Part shown: positions 26,694 to 36,185 of the stretch, one piece after another
Position numbering within the stretch: the stretch's first letter is position 1
Layout: each line of letters starts with the position of its first letter
Assembly: GCF_018283455.1 (NCBI RefSeq)
Contig: NZ_JAAMTH010000001.1
Coordinates: 1,345,501 to 1,409,500, forward strand
Reading direction: 5' to 3'
DNA from: Planococcus sp. MSAK28401
GTDB lineage: Bacteria > Bacillota > Bacilli > Bacillales_A > Planococcaceae
DNA length: 64,000 bases
Made by a program: the position numbers and the translations under genes
Notes under the pieces: generated by a model
Database searches by the model: none
What the model was told of the DNA's origin: nothing
Seen by the model: the letters and a program-made list of their open reading frames with translations, nothing else

Positions 26694-27789
26694 ATCGGTT
26701 GATGATGGTCAATTCTTTTGGATATTTGGTCAGCACTTCGTAGCCGTCTTCTGTAACGACCAAATCGTCTTCGATGCGCACGCCGACTTGATCCGTGACA
26801 TAAATGCCGGGTTCGATCGTAAATACCATACCCGCCTTGAGCGGCATATCGTTGCCTCCATGGATCGACGGGAATTCATGGACAGAAATCCCAAGGCCGT
26901 GGCCAAGGCGATGCGTGAAATATTCCCCGTAGCCTGCGTCTTCGATGGTCTTGCGGGCAATCCCGTCAAGTTCCGCCGCTGTAACGCCAGGTCGCACCGC
27001 ATCAAGTGCTGCTTGTTCTGAGCGCTTGACGATATCGTATACTTCTTTCGCTTGTTCGCTTGGTTCGCCGAACGCCAATGTGCGGGTGATGTCCGAGCAA
27101 TAGCCTTCGTAAATGACGCCGAGGTCCATTAGCACGAGATCGCCGCGTTCAATTTTGCGTTGCCCTGTTTTGCCATGTGGAGAAGCGGCTTTCGGGCCTG
27201 TCAGGACGGTGGTGTCAAAAGACATATGGGTGATGCCGCGTTTTTTCAATGCCGTTTCAATTTCGGTCATCAATTCGATTTCGGTCATCCCTTCTTGCAT
27301 CACGTCGGCTGCCACTTCGATGGCGTAATCCGCAAGTGAGGCAGCATGGCGCAAGATGTCAAGTTCTGCTTCATCTTTGATGACGCGCATGGCATTCATC
27401 TGAGCATCGATCGAATGGATTTCGGGCGACTGGAAATAATGGTTGATCGCGTCGTAGCGCTCGACGATCATATGTGCTTTCTCGATAGCGATGCGCTTTG
27501 TCGGCTGATTGCGTTTGGCTGCCGTTTCGTACAACACTTGCATCGCATCTTGCGTATCGGCGTGTCCCGCAATTTCGCCTGTCCAGCCGGCAGCTTTCGC
27601 ATCCGGCGCTTCCATTGCCGGGCAGATGAGGAATGGTTCTGCCTCCGCGAACACCATAACGGCGAGCAGCCGCTCTTTCGGATCGCTATTAAAGCCGGTC
27701 AAATAGAAGATATTATGCGGGTCGGTGATGAGCGCCGCATCGAGTTGCTGCTGTTTCAAAAATTTTTGCAAGTTAGTCAATTTGTTCAT
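26692..27789 (-). CDS. Xaa-Pro dipeptidase, M24 family
   Basis: A 365-residue cytoplasmic metallopeptidase that releases amino acids preceding proline. An N-terminal creatinase-like domain (residues 1-130) is followed by the pita-bread domain. The five metal ligands of M24B are in place: D in [12 protein letters not shown] in CSDITRT, H in [14 protein letters not shown] in FTIEPGIYV and E in VRIEDDLVV. It is the counterpart of the pepQ-like gene next to ald in staphylococci. GGAGGAAT stands just upstream of the start. It is divergent from ytkL with 90 bases between. Confidence 0.93.
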   Translation of the reverse strand: MNKLTNLQKFLKQQQLDAALITDPHNIFYLTGFNSDPKERLLAVMVFAEAEPFLICPAMEAPDAKAAGWTGEIAGHADTQDAMQVLYETAAKRNQPTKRIAIEKAHMIVERYDAINHYFQSPEIHSIDAQMNAMRVIKDEAELDILRHAASLADYAIEVAADVMQEGMTEIELMTEIETALKKRGITHMSFDTTVLTGPKAASPHGKTGQRKIERGDLVLMDLGVIYEGYCSDITRTLAFGEPSEQAKEVYDIVKRSEQAALDAVRPGVTAAELDGIARKTIEDAGYGEYFTHRLGHGLGISVHEFPSIHGGNDMPLKAGMVFTIEPGIYVTDQVGVRIEDDLVVTEDGYEVLTKYPKELTIINR

Positions 27790-27879
27790 ATGTATTCCTC
27801 CCCTTCATGTGTAGCATATCAAAAATCAGGGTATAAAACAGCAGAAAGCAATGAGCCAAAACTCTATTGGAGGGATATC

Positions 27880-28560
27880 ATGAAAATCTCATATCACGGC
27901 CATTCGGTGGTAAAAATTCAAACCGGAGGCAAAACGATCCTCATCGATCCGTTTATCACCGGAAACGAATTAACGGACCTGACGGCAAGCGAAGAAAAGC
28001 CGGATGCAATCCTGTTGACGCATGCGCATAATGACCATGTCGGCGATACGGTGGACATCGCAAAATCAAGTGGTGCAGTCGTTGTGGCGCCTGTGGAGCT
28101 CGCAAACTACCTTAGCGGACAAGGCTTGGATGCGGTCGGCATGAACCTCGGCGGCGCCAAAGAGTTCGAATTCGGCAAAGTGAAATTCACGAAAGCGTTC
28201 CATAGCTCCTCCTATACGACAGAAGACGGGGAAGTCATCTACGGCGGCATGCCGGCCGGTATTCTGTTCGAAGCGGAAGGAAAGACGGTGTATCATGCTG
28301 GGGATACGGAAGTGTTCGGGGACATGGAAATCATCGGAAAACGCCATTCGATCGACTTGGCGTTTGTCCCAATCGGCGATTTCTTCACGATGGGCCCAGA
28401 AGATGCGGCTTACGCCGTGGAACTGATCAATCCGAAGACGGCGGTGCCGATTCATTACAACACCTTCCCGCCAATCAAGCAGGACCCAGAACAATTCAAG
28501 CAAGCAGTCAAGCAGGCGGATGTCCAGATCATGGAGCCTGGAGACAGCATCGACTTATAA
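27880..28560 (+). CDS. Metallo-beta-lactamase-fold hydrolase (UPF0173, YtkL)
   Basis: A 226-residue protein of the UPF0173 metal-dependent hydrolase family. The metal-binding HxHxDH motif is [11 protein letters not shown] (near residue 47), a further ligand lies in [14 protein letters not shown] (near 138) and the C-terminal histidine in [10 protein letters not shown] (near 198). The natural substrate is unknown. I place the start at 27880 ([10 protein letters not shown]), preceded by GGAGGG; the frame is open upstream antisense to pepQ but that is not coding. Confidence 0.93.
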   Translation: MKISYHGHSVVKIQTGGKTILIDPFITGNELTDLTASEEKPDAILLTHAHNDHVGDTVDIAKSSGAVVVAPVELANYLSGQGLDAVGMNLGGAKEFEFGKVKFTKAFHSSSYTTEDGEVIYGGMPAGILFEAEGKTVYHAGDTEVFGDMEIIGKRHSIDLAFVPIGDFFTMGPEDAAYAVELINPKTAVPIHYNTFPPIKQDPEQFKQAVKQADVQIMEPGDSIDL

Positions 28561-28571
28561 AATACAATAGC

Positions 28572-28613
28572 AAACAGGCAAGGGGAGACAATCATTCCCT
28601 TGCCTGTTTTTTT
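28572..28613 (+). terminator. Terminator after ytkL
   Basis: Stem AAACAGGCAAGGG / CCCTTGCCTGTTT followed by TTTT. Confidence 0.9.
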
Positions 28614-28723
28614 AATTACCGAGAGCCAAGCCCTGCTTTTCAAAGGCTGCCGCCGGATTGTCGACTTCCATTCGGATTATGATAAACTAAGGGGTAGAGG
28701 ATAGCAGAAAGATTGGTGAAACA

Positions 28724-30031
28724 ATGGCGACGAAACACGAACAGATTTTGGACTATATCGAAACTTTGGCTGTGGGGGAGAAAATCTCCGTTCGCCGGAT
28801 TGCCAAAGAGCTTCAAGTATCAGAAGGCACCGCTTACCGGGCTATTAAAGAAGCGGAAAACAAGCGGCTGGTTTCGACGATCGAACGGGTCGGCACCATC
28901 CGCATCGAGCGCAAGAAGAAAGAGAATATCGAACGGCTGACGTACGCGGAAATCGTCAAAGTCGTAGACGGCCAAGTGCTCGGCGGGCGTGCCGGGCTTC
29001 ATAAATCATTGAACAAATTCGTCATCGGGGCCATGCAGCTCGAAGACATGATGCGCTATACGGAAGCGGGCAACCTGCTCATTGTCGGGAACCGTTACAA
29101 AGCCCATGAATATGCTTTGCAGGCAGGGGCAGCAGTTCTTGTGACAGGGGGCTTTGACGCTTCTGACCAAGTAAAAAAGTTGGCTGATGAACTGGAATTG
29201 CCGGTCATCTCCACCAGCTACGATACGTTTACCGTGGCCACGATGATCAACCGGGCGATTTATGACCAATTGATCAAAAAAGAGATTCTGCTCATTGAAG
29301 ACATCTTGATCCCGCTGGAAAACACTCATTTTCTTCACGTTAAAGATCCGATCAGCCGCTACAATGAACTGAACAATGAAACGACGCATGGCGGTTTTCC
29401 AGTCGTCGACAGCAGCGACAGGCTGGTCGGGATCGTTACTTCACGAGACGTCATCGGCGCGTCAGATACAGAATTGATTGATAAAGTGATGACCAAGGAC
29501 CCGATTACTGTGTCGCTGCAGACGAGCGTTGCGGCAGCAGGGCACCGGATGATCTGGGAAGGAATCGATTTGCTGCCGATCACTGACGACAACCATCATT
29601 TGATGGGCATCATCAGCCGGCAGGATGTATTGAAAGCGATCCAAACAGCCCAGCGCCAGCCACAGCAAGGCGAGACGATCGACGACATCATCAAGAGCCA
29701 ATTGAACCAAGTGCAAGAAGACAAGCTCAGCCTGGAATTTCGCGTCACGCCCCAAATGACCAACGCGTACGGCTCGCTGTCGTACGGAGCTTATACAATG
29801 GTGCTGACAGAAGCGGCGGCCACGGCACTCAAGACAAAAAATCGCAAAGACAGCGTGCTGGAAAACATCACCGTTTATTTCCTGAAACCTGTGCAGCTGG
29901 ACGCGGCATTGATCATCCGGCCGACAATCCTGGACATCAGCCGCAAATCAGCGAAAGTTGATGTCGAAGTGCTGTACGAACAGCAAGTAATCGGCAAAGC
30001 GATGCTGACGTTCCAATTGCTCGACCGCTAA
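28724..30031 (+). CDS. DRTGG/CBS/hot-dog domain regulator-like protein (YtoI)
   Basis: A 435-residue cytoplasmic protein with four parts. Residues 1-60 form a winged-helix-like start (SVRRIAKELQVSEGTAYRAI). A DRTGG domain spans about 70-185. Two CBS repeats span about 195-310 (PVVDSSDRLVGIVTSRDVIG and LPITDDNHHLMGIISRQDVL), likely binding an adenosine nucleotide. A C-terminal hot-dog domain covers 320-435. The same composition is found in B. subtilis YtoI in the same neighbourhood. It could sense a nucleotide and bind DNA or an acyl-CoA; none of this is proven. GTTTGG-like weak ribosome site at the start. Confidence 0.88.
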   Translation: MATKHEQILDYIETLAVGEKISVRRIAKELQVSEGTAYRAIKEAENKRLVSTIERVGTIRIERKKKENIERLTYAEIVKVVDGQVLGGRAGLHKSLNKFVIGAMQLEDMMRYTEAGNLLIVGNRYKAHEYALQAGAAVLVTGGFDASDQVKKLADELELPVISTSYDTFTVATMINRAIYDQLIKKEILLIEDILIPLENTHFLHVKDPISRYNELNNETTHGGFPVVDSSDRLVGIVTSRDVIGASDTELIDKVMTKDPITVSLQTSVAAAGHRMIWEGIDLLPITDDNHHLMGIISRQDVLKAIQTAQRQPQQGETIDDIIKSQLNQVQEDKLSLEFRVTPQMTNAYGSLSYGAYTMVLTEAAATALKTKNRKDSVLENITVYFLKPVQLDAALIIRPTILDISRKSAKVDVEVLYEQQVIGKAMLTFQLLDR

Positions 30032-30080
30032 TGAGCGCTAGCTTGACTGAATAGGAGTCTGTGACATGCAACAATCGCCC

Positions 30081-30109
30081 ACAAAAAAACCTCTCCGCAA
30101 GGGAGGGGC
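30081..30109. terminator. Terminator between ytoI and ytpI
   Basis: CCTCTCC-GCAA-GGGAGGGG type stem; on the minus strand it is followed by a run of seven T, so it mainly ends ytpI. Confidence 0.8.
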
Positions 30110-30113
30110 TGTT

Positions 30114-30413
30114 TTATGGGTTCAAGCGGGTTTCTTCGTCAAGAAACGCTTGGTAGTGGCGGTTCGCCTTGAAATTATGGACGATCAGCGCCAAGCCAAG
30201 AACAATAAAGATGCCGGCGATGATATAGGTGACGACGGTTTGGAAAATGAACAGCTGGTTGATGCCGAAAAAGGCGATAAAACTGCCGAGCGCAATTTGG
30301 GCGCGGCTTGCATACCAATTTTTTCGTACAGGCAGACGCGTTCGAATCTGTTTCGTTTTATAGTAAAGATAGAATACAGCAGAAATAATAATCAAAAATA
30401 TGAATATGAGCAT
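30114..30413 (-). CDS. YtpI-family small membrane protein
   Basis: A 99-residue protein with three predicted transmembrane helices (about residues 2-18, 38-58 and 60-80) and a charged C-terminal tail ending in EETRLNP. It matches the YtpI family, which lies between ytoI and nrnA in Bacillus. The ATG at 30413 has GGAGG seven bases before it on the minus strand. The frame is open much further upstream opposite nrnA, but that is antisense shadow. Function unknown. Confidence 0.88.
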   Translation of the reverse strand: MLIFIFLIIISAVFYLYYKTKQIRTRLPVRKNWYASRAQIALGSFIAFFGINQLFIFQTVVTYIIAGIFIVLGLALIVHNFKANRHYQAFLDEETRLNP

Positions 30414-30506
30414 GGGGAACCTCCTGTTATGCAAATCTATTTCCATTGTAATGGGGATGATCAGAAAATGCGAATGGATTTCCCTGTCCACTGGAGGATT
30501 GAAGCA

Positions 30507-31448
30507 ATGTATAGTCAAATCATCGACACAATTAAACAATTCGATACGATCATCATCCACCGCCATGTGCGTCCGGACCCGGATGCCTATGGATCCCAGA
30601 TCGGCCTGAAATACATATTGAGCCACAACTACCCGAACAAGCGCGTGCTTGCAGCTGGAGAGCATGATTACACGATGGATTTCCTTGATTTTCCGGATAT
30701 GGTCAAAGATGCGGATTTCGAAGGGGCGTTGGTCATTGTTACGGACACGGCGAATACGGACCGAATCGACGACCAGCGTTATCACAGCGGGGCGAAATTG
30801 GTGAAAATCGACCATCATCCGAATGATGATAATTACGGCGATATTTGCCAAGTGGATACACGAGCGAGTTCTTCTTCCGAAATGATCTATGAATTGTTTA
30901 CATATGGGCAAGCGGAAGAAAACTGGTCCATGCCGGATGCGGGTGCCAGGCTGCTCTATGCAGGAATCATCGGCGATACCGGTCGTTTCCTGTTTCCAAG
31001 TACGACGCAGAAAACCTTTGACGTGGCGGGCGAATTGATCAAATATGATTTTGACCGCAACGAACTCCATAACGGTATGTATGAGATGGATCGGAAATTG
31101 CTTCATCTCCAAGGGTATATGTACCAAAATTTCCAAATAGATGAAAATGGTGCGGCTTTTGTTAAAATTACACAAGACATTTTGGCGAAATTCGATGTCA
31201 CTCCGACAGATACGTCTTTGCTGGTCGGTTCGCTTGGCAACGTCAAAGGCATCAAAGCCTGGGTTATTTTAATAGAAGAAGATACTGAAATACGTGTCCG
31301 GCTGCGTTCAAAAGGGCCAGTCATCAATACGCTCGCAAAAGAATTCGGGGGCGGTGGGCATCCGATGGCGTCCGGCGCAGTCGCTTATTCCTGGGACGAA
31401 GCTGACCGGGTCATCCGGCGCCTGGAGGAAATTTGCGCGAAGGCATAA
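30507..31448 (+). CDS. nrnA: Bifunctional oligoribonuclease / pAp phosphatase
   Basis: A 313-residue DHH-DHHA1 phosphoesterase that degrades nanoRNAs and dephosphorylates 3'-phosphoadenosine 5'-phosphate. Motif I is HRHVRPDPDAYGSQ (near residue 18), motif II TDTANTDRI (near 83), the DHH triplet reads KIDHHPNDD (near 103) and the DHHA1 glycine-rich end is EFGGGGHPMASG (near 281). The start at 30507 follows GGAGG by ten bases; an upstream in-frame ATG at 30468 is less likely. It is 17 bases before dnaE, so both are probably co-transcribed. Confidence 0.94.
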   Translation: MYSQIIDTIKQFDTIIIHRHVRPDPDAYGSQIGLKYILSHNYPNKRVLAAGEHDYTMDFLDFPDMVKDADFEGALVIVTDTANTDRIDDQRYHSGAKLVKIDHHPNDDNYGDICQVDTRASSSSEMIYELFTYGQAEENWSMPDAGARLLYAGIIGDTGRFLFPSTTQKTFDVAGELIKYDFDRNELHNGMYEMDRKLLHLQGYMYQNFQIDENGAAFVKITQDILAKFDVTPTDTSLLVGSLGNVKGIKAWVILIEEDTEIRVRLRSKGPVINTLAKEFGGGGHPMASGAVAYSWDEADRVIRRLEEICAKA

Positions 31449-31465
31449 GGAAAGAAGGTGTTGAA

Positions 31466-34400
31466 ATGGTCTACCCGCATATCGTGACGGCGGCTGATCC
31501 GCTTAAAAGCACGATTCGCCTCGAAGAACTGTTTGCAGTTCTCGCCGAACAAGGCGCCAGCGCGGCAGCCTTAGTCAATTCCAAATTATACGGCGTCCTG
31601 CCATTTTGGGACGCTTGCAAAAAGGCCGGCATCCACGGGGTGCTCGGCCTTTCCGTGCCCGTCGACTTTGACGGTGCCGCGCTTCCTGTGGTGCTGTATG
31701 CGCAGAACAACACCGGCTACCATATGTTACTGAAACTGACGAGTGCATTATCGACTCGTGACGTAGAAGCCATCCCGCAAAAATGGCTGGCAGCTTATCA
31801 GGAAGGTTTATTATGTGTAATTCCCGATAATACGGCGTGGGTGCTGACAGACCGCAGCGCAGCGCTCGGTATGCTGTCGGGGTTGTTTGGCGAGCGCTTA
31901 TTCGCCAGCATCGAACGGCCTGGAGGAAGTGTACAGGGGACCGAAGAAGCATTTACTGAATTCTGCTCGACGTTCGGCCTCAAATTTATGGCAAGCCATG
32001 AATGCCGATATGTGAAGCAAGAAGATGCCTTTGCGTATGAAGTGGCGAGGTCAATCGGGGACGGCTTCAAGTTAAGCGATCCTGAACGCCCGAAGCCTGA
32101 ACATTCAGCGGCATTCGTGCCGACGCAAGCACAATTATCGGAATGGTTCTCAGACCATCCTGAATGGCTGGAACAAAGCCGTGCACTGCTCATGAATTGC
32201 CGAGTCACCATCCCATTGAACCGCCAATTGCTGCCGAAATATCCTGTAAAGGAAGGCGGCGACAAAAACGAGCTGATCCGTTCGCTTTGCCTGAAGGGGC
32301 TGGAAGAACGCGTCGGGAAATTAGCACAAAGCTATTCGGCCAGGCTCGATTATGAACTGGGCGTCATTTCGGCCATGGGATACATCGATTATTTCCTCAT
32401 CGTTTCGGATTTCATGGCTTATGCGAGAAAAAGAGCCATCCTGACAGGACCGGGCCGCGGATCCTCTGCCGGTTCGCTCGTGGCCTTCGCGTTGCGCATT
32501 ACGGATGTCGACCCACTCGCCCATGGATTGTTATTCGAGCGCTTCCTGAATCCGGAGCGCGTCACTTTGCCGGATATTGATATTGACTTCGCAGACCACC
32601 GACGCCACGAAGTTGTTGAATACGTTGCGAAAAAATACGGTGCCTTACAGACTGCACAAATCATCACATTCGGCACCCTGTCTACAAAAGCGGTCGCGAG
32701 AGACACGGCGAGGGTATTCGGTTTCGAAGCCGAAGAGCTCGACAAGATCTCCAAACTCATCCCGAGCCGGCCGGGTATCACTTTGCGCGAAGCTCTCCGC
32801 GAATCGAAAGCGCTGGAGGATTGGATCATCGGCAATGAAACCCGTGAACGCTGGTTCAAGACGGCGCTGAAGCTGGAAGGCCTGCCACGGAATTCGTCGA
32901 TTCATGCAGCAGGTGTCATTTTGAGCCCGGGCCCATTGGTGGATTATGTTCCGATCGAAAAAGGCAATGATGATATTTTCATTACCCAATGGCCGATGCA
33001 GGAACTTGAAGCAATCGGCTTATTAAAAATGGACTTTCTCGGATTGCGAAATTTGACGATTCTTGAAAACATGGCACATATGCTAAAACGCGACCGGAAC
33101 TTGGTGATTGATTACCGAAGTTTGCCGCTCGACGACAAAGAAACCTATGCTTTACTGGCGAAAGGCGATACAGCGGGTATTTTCCAGCTGGAGTCTCCTG
33201 GCATGCGGCGCGCGTTGATGCTCATCAAACCAAGCGCTTTCGGCGATATCGTCGCAGTCAATGCTTTGTACCGTCCAGGCCCGATGGAATTCATTCCGCT
33301 TTATGCGAGGCGTAAGCACGGCGAAGAGGCGGTAGCCTATATCCATCCGGTACTGGAGCCGATTTTATCGGAAACGTACGGCGTCATCGTCTATCAAGAG
33401 CAGATCATGAAAATCGCCGCCGAAATGGCGGGCTTCAGCTTAGGCGAGGCCGATTTATTGCGCCGCGCTGTCAGCAAAAAAAATCGCCAAATCCTTGACG
33501 AAGAACGCCAGCATTTCATCGGCGGAGCCACCGCGAAAGGCTATACTGCAAATGAAGCGGGAGACGTCTATGACTTGATCGTGCGATTTGCTGATTACGG
33601 CTTCCCGAAAAGCCATGCGGTCGCTTACAGTATGATTTCCTATCAGCTGGCCTATATGAAAGCCCATTATCCTGTGCAGTTCTATGCTGCCCTATTATCG
33701 AACACCCAAGGGAATAATGAGAAAACGGCCCAGTTTATGCGTGAAATGAAAGAGCGTGGAATTTCACTTGCCGCACCGTGCATTGCAAATAGCCGCTATG
33801 GGTTTTCGTCAGAGGCACAACAAGTACGGGCAGGCCTCAGCATCGTAAAAGGCGTTCCGGGAACGGCGGTCAAAGCCATCTTAGCAGCGAGAAAGGAAGG
33901 GCCTTTCCAAAGCCTGTTCAATATCGCTGAACGGATATCAGCAGTGCATTTCACCCGTAAGGCTTTCGAACCGCTTATCAAAGCGGGGGCACTGGACGTA
34001 CTCGGAAAAGACCGTGCCGTCCTGCTCGCGTCTCTTGACAGCGCGATCAAGCATGCGGAACTGGTAAAGCCGAATGAAGACCCTGGGTTATTTGATGACA
34101 TGGGATCTAGCTTCATGAAACCGAAATATACCAAAGCCGAACCGATGCCGGATGGGCTTAAGCTCGACTTTGAAAAAGAAGCGCTCGGTTTTTATTTGAG
34201 CACGCATCCCGTGGAACGGGAAAAAGAGCAGCGCAACAAAGCCTATACAGCACTCAATGACCTGCCGAAGAAAAAAGACCGTGAGCGTGTGGAAGTGCTC
34301 GGGTTGGTGGAAGACGTACGGCGCATCCGCACGAAAAAAGGCGATGCGATGGCGTTTGTCACCTTGCAGGATGAAACCGGCGTGGCGTCGGTTACGCTGT

Positions 34401-34519
34401 TTCCGAAAGAGTATGCGCAATACAACGAAATTCTGGATAAAGATGCCTTGCTCGAAATTCTAGGAACAGCCGAAACTCGCCAAGGCAAGACGACCATCAT
34501 CTGTAAAACCATTGTGTGA
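31466..34519 (+). CDS. dnaE: DNA polymerase III alpha subunit, DnaE type
   Basis: A 1017-residue replicative polymerase (DnaE3-like, the lagging-strand starter polymerase of low-GC Gram-positives). It has an N-terminal PHP domain, then palm and fingers with the catalytic PDIDIDF at residues 369-375, the helix-hairpin-helix region near 800, and an OB fold at the C-terminus (VEVLGLVEDVRRIR to the end). The PHP domain is degenerate: the first motif reads TAADPLKST and the next LVNSKLYG, without the metal-binding histidines of active PHP domains, so no nuclease or proofreading activity is expected from it. Start at 31466 with AAAGAAGG upstream. Confidence 0.96.
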   Translation: MVYPHIVTAADPLKSTIRLEELFAVLAEQGASAAALVNSKLYGVLPFWDACKKAGIHGVLGLSVPVDFDGAALPVVLYAQNNTGYHMLLKLTSALSTRDVEAIPQKWLAAYQEGLLCVIPDNTAWVLTDRSAALGMLSGLFGERLFASIERPGGSVQGTEEAFTEFCSTFGLKFMASHECRYVKQEDAFAYEVARSIGDGFKLSDPERPKPEHSAAFVPTQAQLSEWFSDHPEWLEQSRALLMNCRVTIPLNRQLLPKYPVKEGGDKNELIRSLCLKGLEERVGKLAQSYSARLDYELGVISAMGYIDYFLIVSDFMAYARKRAILTGPGRGSSAGSLVAFALRITDVDPLAHGLLFERFLNPERVTLPDIDIDFADHRRHEVVEYVAKKYGALQTAQIITFGTLSTKAVARDTARVFGFEAEELDKISKLIPSRPGITLREALRESKALEDWIIGNETRERWFKTALKLEGLPRNSSIHAAGVILSPGPLVDYVPIEKGNDDIFITQWPMQELEAIGLLKMDFLGLRNLTILENMAHMLKRDRNLVIDYRSLPLDDKETYALLAKGDTAGIFQLESPGMRRALMLIKPSAFGDIVAVNALYRPGPMEFIPLYARRKHGEEAVAYIHPVLEPILSETYGVIVYQEQIMKIAAEMAGFSLGEADLLRRAVSKKNRQILDEERQHFIGGATAKGYTANEAGDVYDLIVRFADYGFPKSHAVAYSMISYQLAYMKAHYPVQFYAALLSNTQGNNEKTAQFMREMKERGISLAAPCIANSRYGFSSEAQQVRAGLSIVKGVPGTAVKAILAARKEGPFQSLFNIAERISAVHFTRKAFEPLIKAGALDVLGKDRAVLLASLDSAIKHAELVKPNEDPGLFDDMGSSFMKPKYTKAEPMPDGLKLDFEKEALGFYLSTHPVEREKEQRNKAYTALNDLPKKKDRERVEVLGLVEDVRRIRTKKGDAMAFVTLQDETGVASVTLFPKEYAQYNEILDKDALLEILGTAETRQGKTTIICKTIV

Positions 34520-34562
34520 AGGTATGGAATAGCCTACATTCATATAAGATAATCAATAACGG

Positions 34563-34596
34563 ACTGCATTTCTTAAAAAGAAATGCAGTTTTTTCT
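34563..34596 (+). terminator. Terminator after dnaE
   Basis: Stem ACTGCATTTCTT / AAGAAATGCAGT with an AAAA-type loop and TTTTTT tail. Confidence 0.92.
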
Positions 34597-34635
34597 TTAC
34601 GGCAGCCGAAATTTTTTGTAAGGTATAGAAAGATT

Positions 34636-34650
34636 AGTGGTCAGACCACT
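34636..34650 (+). promoter_or_regulatory. FadR/GntR-type operator, probably autoregulatory
   Basis: AGTGGTCAGACCACT is a perfect 15-base palindrome with a TGGT-N3-ACCA core, the usual operator of FadR-subfamily GntR regulators. It lies just after a possible -10 TATAGA (34624-34629), over the expected start of transcription. Confidence 0.78.
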
Positions 34651-34680
34651 TTCAAAAAAATGGAAACAAAAGGAGTTTTC

Positions 34681-35322
34681 ATGAATCAGCCAAAACGCTA
34701 TTTAAATATTGTAAGTGAAATGCGGGACATGATTCGGGAACAGAACATTCGACCGGGCGACCGGATCCCTTCAGAACGGGAGTTGGCTGAAAAGCTGGCG
34801 GTCGGCCGTTCGACGATCCGCGAGGCGCTTCGGAGCCTGGAATTGCTGGGGCTCATCGAAACCCGTCGAGGAGAAGGGACATTTTTAACTGACCCAAGAA
34901 AACACCGGCTCGTCGAATTGCTCGCGACCTTCATATTGCAGGACAATAAAACCCTGGAAGATGTGCGGGAAACGATGTGCATACACGAAACTGCGGCCAT
35001 CCAGGTTATCTGCGCAAGCGATGCATCCAAACTTCCGGTATGGGAAAGTTTACGTGAGCGGCTGGATGGGCATGAATTCATAAGGGAAGATTTTGTCCGC
35101 GAATTGATGGTGCTGTCTGGCAACCGTCTTTCGCTGAAAATTTGGTTCTTATTAAAGCAATACGGGGGCAATCCTTATGACGGCGAAGTCATGCCGGAAG
35201 AGAGACCCTTGCTGAAAAACATCCTGCAGGCGATCGAGCAGCAGGATGCTGAAACGGCCATCCGGGATTTTAAAGCCTGGAGCAGTGTCTTAATTAAAGG
35301 AGAGAATGCGCAATGGCAATGA
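34681..35322 (+). CDS. GntR-family transcriptional regulator (FadR/FCD type) next to accDA
   Basis: A 213-residue regulator. The N-terminal winged helix-turn-helix (about residues 5-75) contains [41 protein letters not shown], a clear GntR signature. The C-terminal all-helical part (75-213) resembles an FCD effector domain but is short. It overlaps accD by ten bases, so it is coupled to the acetyl-CoA carboxylase transferase genes and is likely to regulate them and itself through the 15-base palindrome upstream. The ligand, perhaps an acyl- or malonyl-CoA-related metabolite, is inference. A FapR system may exist elsewhere. Confidence 0.88.
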   Translation: MNQPKRYLNIVSEMRDMIREQNIRPGDRIPSERELAEKLAVGRSTIREALRSLELLGLIETRRGEGTFLTDPRKHRLVELLATFILQDNKTLEDVRETMCIHETAAIQVICASDASKLPVWESLRERLDGHEFIREDFVRELMVLSGNRLSLKIWFLLKQYGGNPYDGEVMPEERPLLKNILQAIEQQDAETAIRDFKAWSSVLIKGENAQWQ

Positions 35323-36185
35323 TACGCGATATATTCAAGAAAAAACGAGATGAAAAAGAAGCGACGATTCCTTCCAAAGCGGCAAAAGATGTGCCGGAGG
35401 GCTTGATGACAAAATGCCCAAACTGCAAACACATCACCTTGACGAAAGAATTGGAGAATTTGGGGAAAGTCTGCCCTAAATGCGATCATCATTTCAAAAT
35501 GACGGCCCGCGAGCGAATCGTCCACCTTTTGGACGATTCGAGCTTCGATTCAGTAGACGATCATTTAAAATCTGAAAACCCGTTGAATTTCCCGGGTTAC
35601 AGCGAAAAAGTCCAAGCCGATAGCGAAAAAACCGGCTTGAACGAGGCGGTGTTGACAGGGACCGGTTCGATCAAAGGCCAGCAAGTGGTCGTGGCCGTAA
35701 TGGATTCGCATTTCCGCATGGGCTCGATGGGCTCAGTGGTTGGGGAGAAAATCACGCGCGCTGTCGAGTTGGCAACTAAATTGAAAGTGCCATTTTTGAT
35801 CTTTACTGCAAGCGGTGGAGCGCGTATGCAGGAAGGCGTGCTGTCGCTCATGCAAATGGCGAAAACGAGTGTTGCGTTAAAACGCCACTCGAATGAAGGC
35901 TTATTGTTCGTATCCATCTTGACGCATCCAACGACTGGCGGCGTATCTGCCAGCTTTGCTTCTGTCGGCGACATCAATTTGGCGGAACCGAAAGCATTGA
36001 TCGGCTTTGCAGGGCGGCGCGTCATCGAACAGACGGTGCGTGAGAAATTGCCGGAAGACTTTCAGACGGCGGAATTTTTGCTTGACCATGGCCAGCTCGA
36101 TGCGGTCGTGCATCGCTCTAAAATGCGCGAGACGCTGTCGACCATTGTGCAATTGCACGTGAAAGGGGCTGGATCCAATGCCTAA
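35313..36185 (+). CDS. accD: Acetyl-CoA carboxylase carboxyltransferase subunit beta
   Basis: A 290-residue subunit that, with AccA, transfers the carboxyl group from biotin to acetyl-CoA to make malonyl-CoA for fatty-acid synthesis. A zinc ribbon (C35, C38, C54, C57) precedes a crotonase-like domain with [21 protein letters not shown] and the oxyanion-type SGGARMQEG near residue 170. AAAGGAGA supports the ATG at 35313; a second ATG two codons on is possible. It overlaps the regulator at its start and accA by eight bases at its end. Confidence 0.97.
   Translation: MAMIRDIFKKKRDEKEATIPSKAAKDVPEGLMTKCPNCKHITLTKELENLGKVCPKCDHHFKMTARERIVHLLDDSSFDSVDDHLKSENPLNFPGYSEKVQADSEKTGLNEAVLTGTGSIKGQQVVVAVMDSHFRMGSMGSVVGEKITRAVELATKLKVPFLIFTASGGARMQEGVLSLMQMAKTSVALKRHSNEGLLFVSILTHPTTGGVSASFASVGDINLAEPKALIGFAGRRVIEQTVREKLPEDFQTAEFLLDHGQLDAVVHRSKMRETLSTIVQLHVKGAGSNA

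Noticed and set aside
27346-27879. Open frame joined in phase to ytkL, giving a longer protein
   Set aside because: It runs antisense to pepQ, has no family similarity, and ytkL has a strong ribosome site at its own ATG.
30414-31175. Long open frame on the minus strand opposite nrnA, continuous with ytpI
   Set aside because: nrnA on the plus strand has full family motifs; the ytpI start at 30413 has a good ribosome site, so the upstream part is an antisense shadow.
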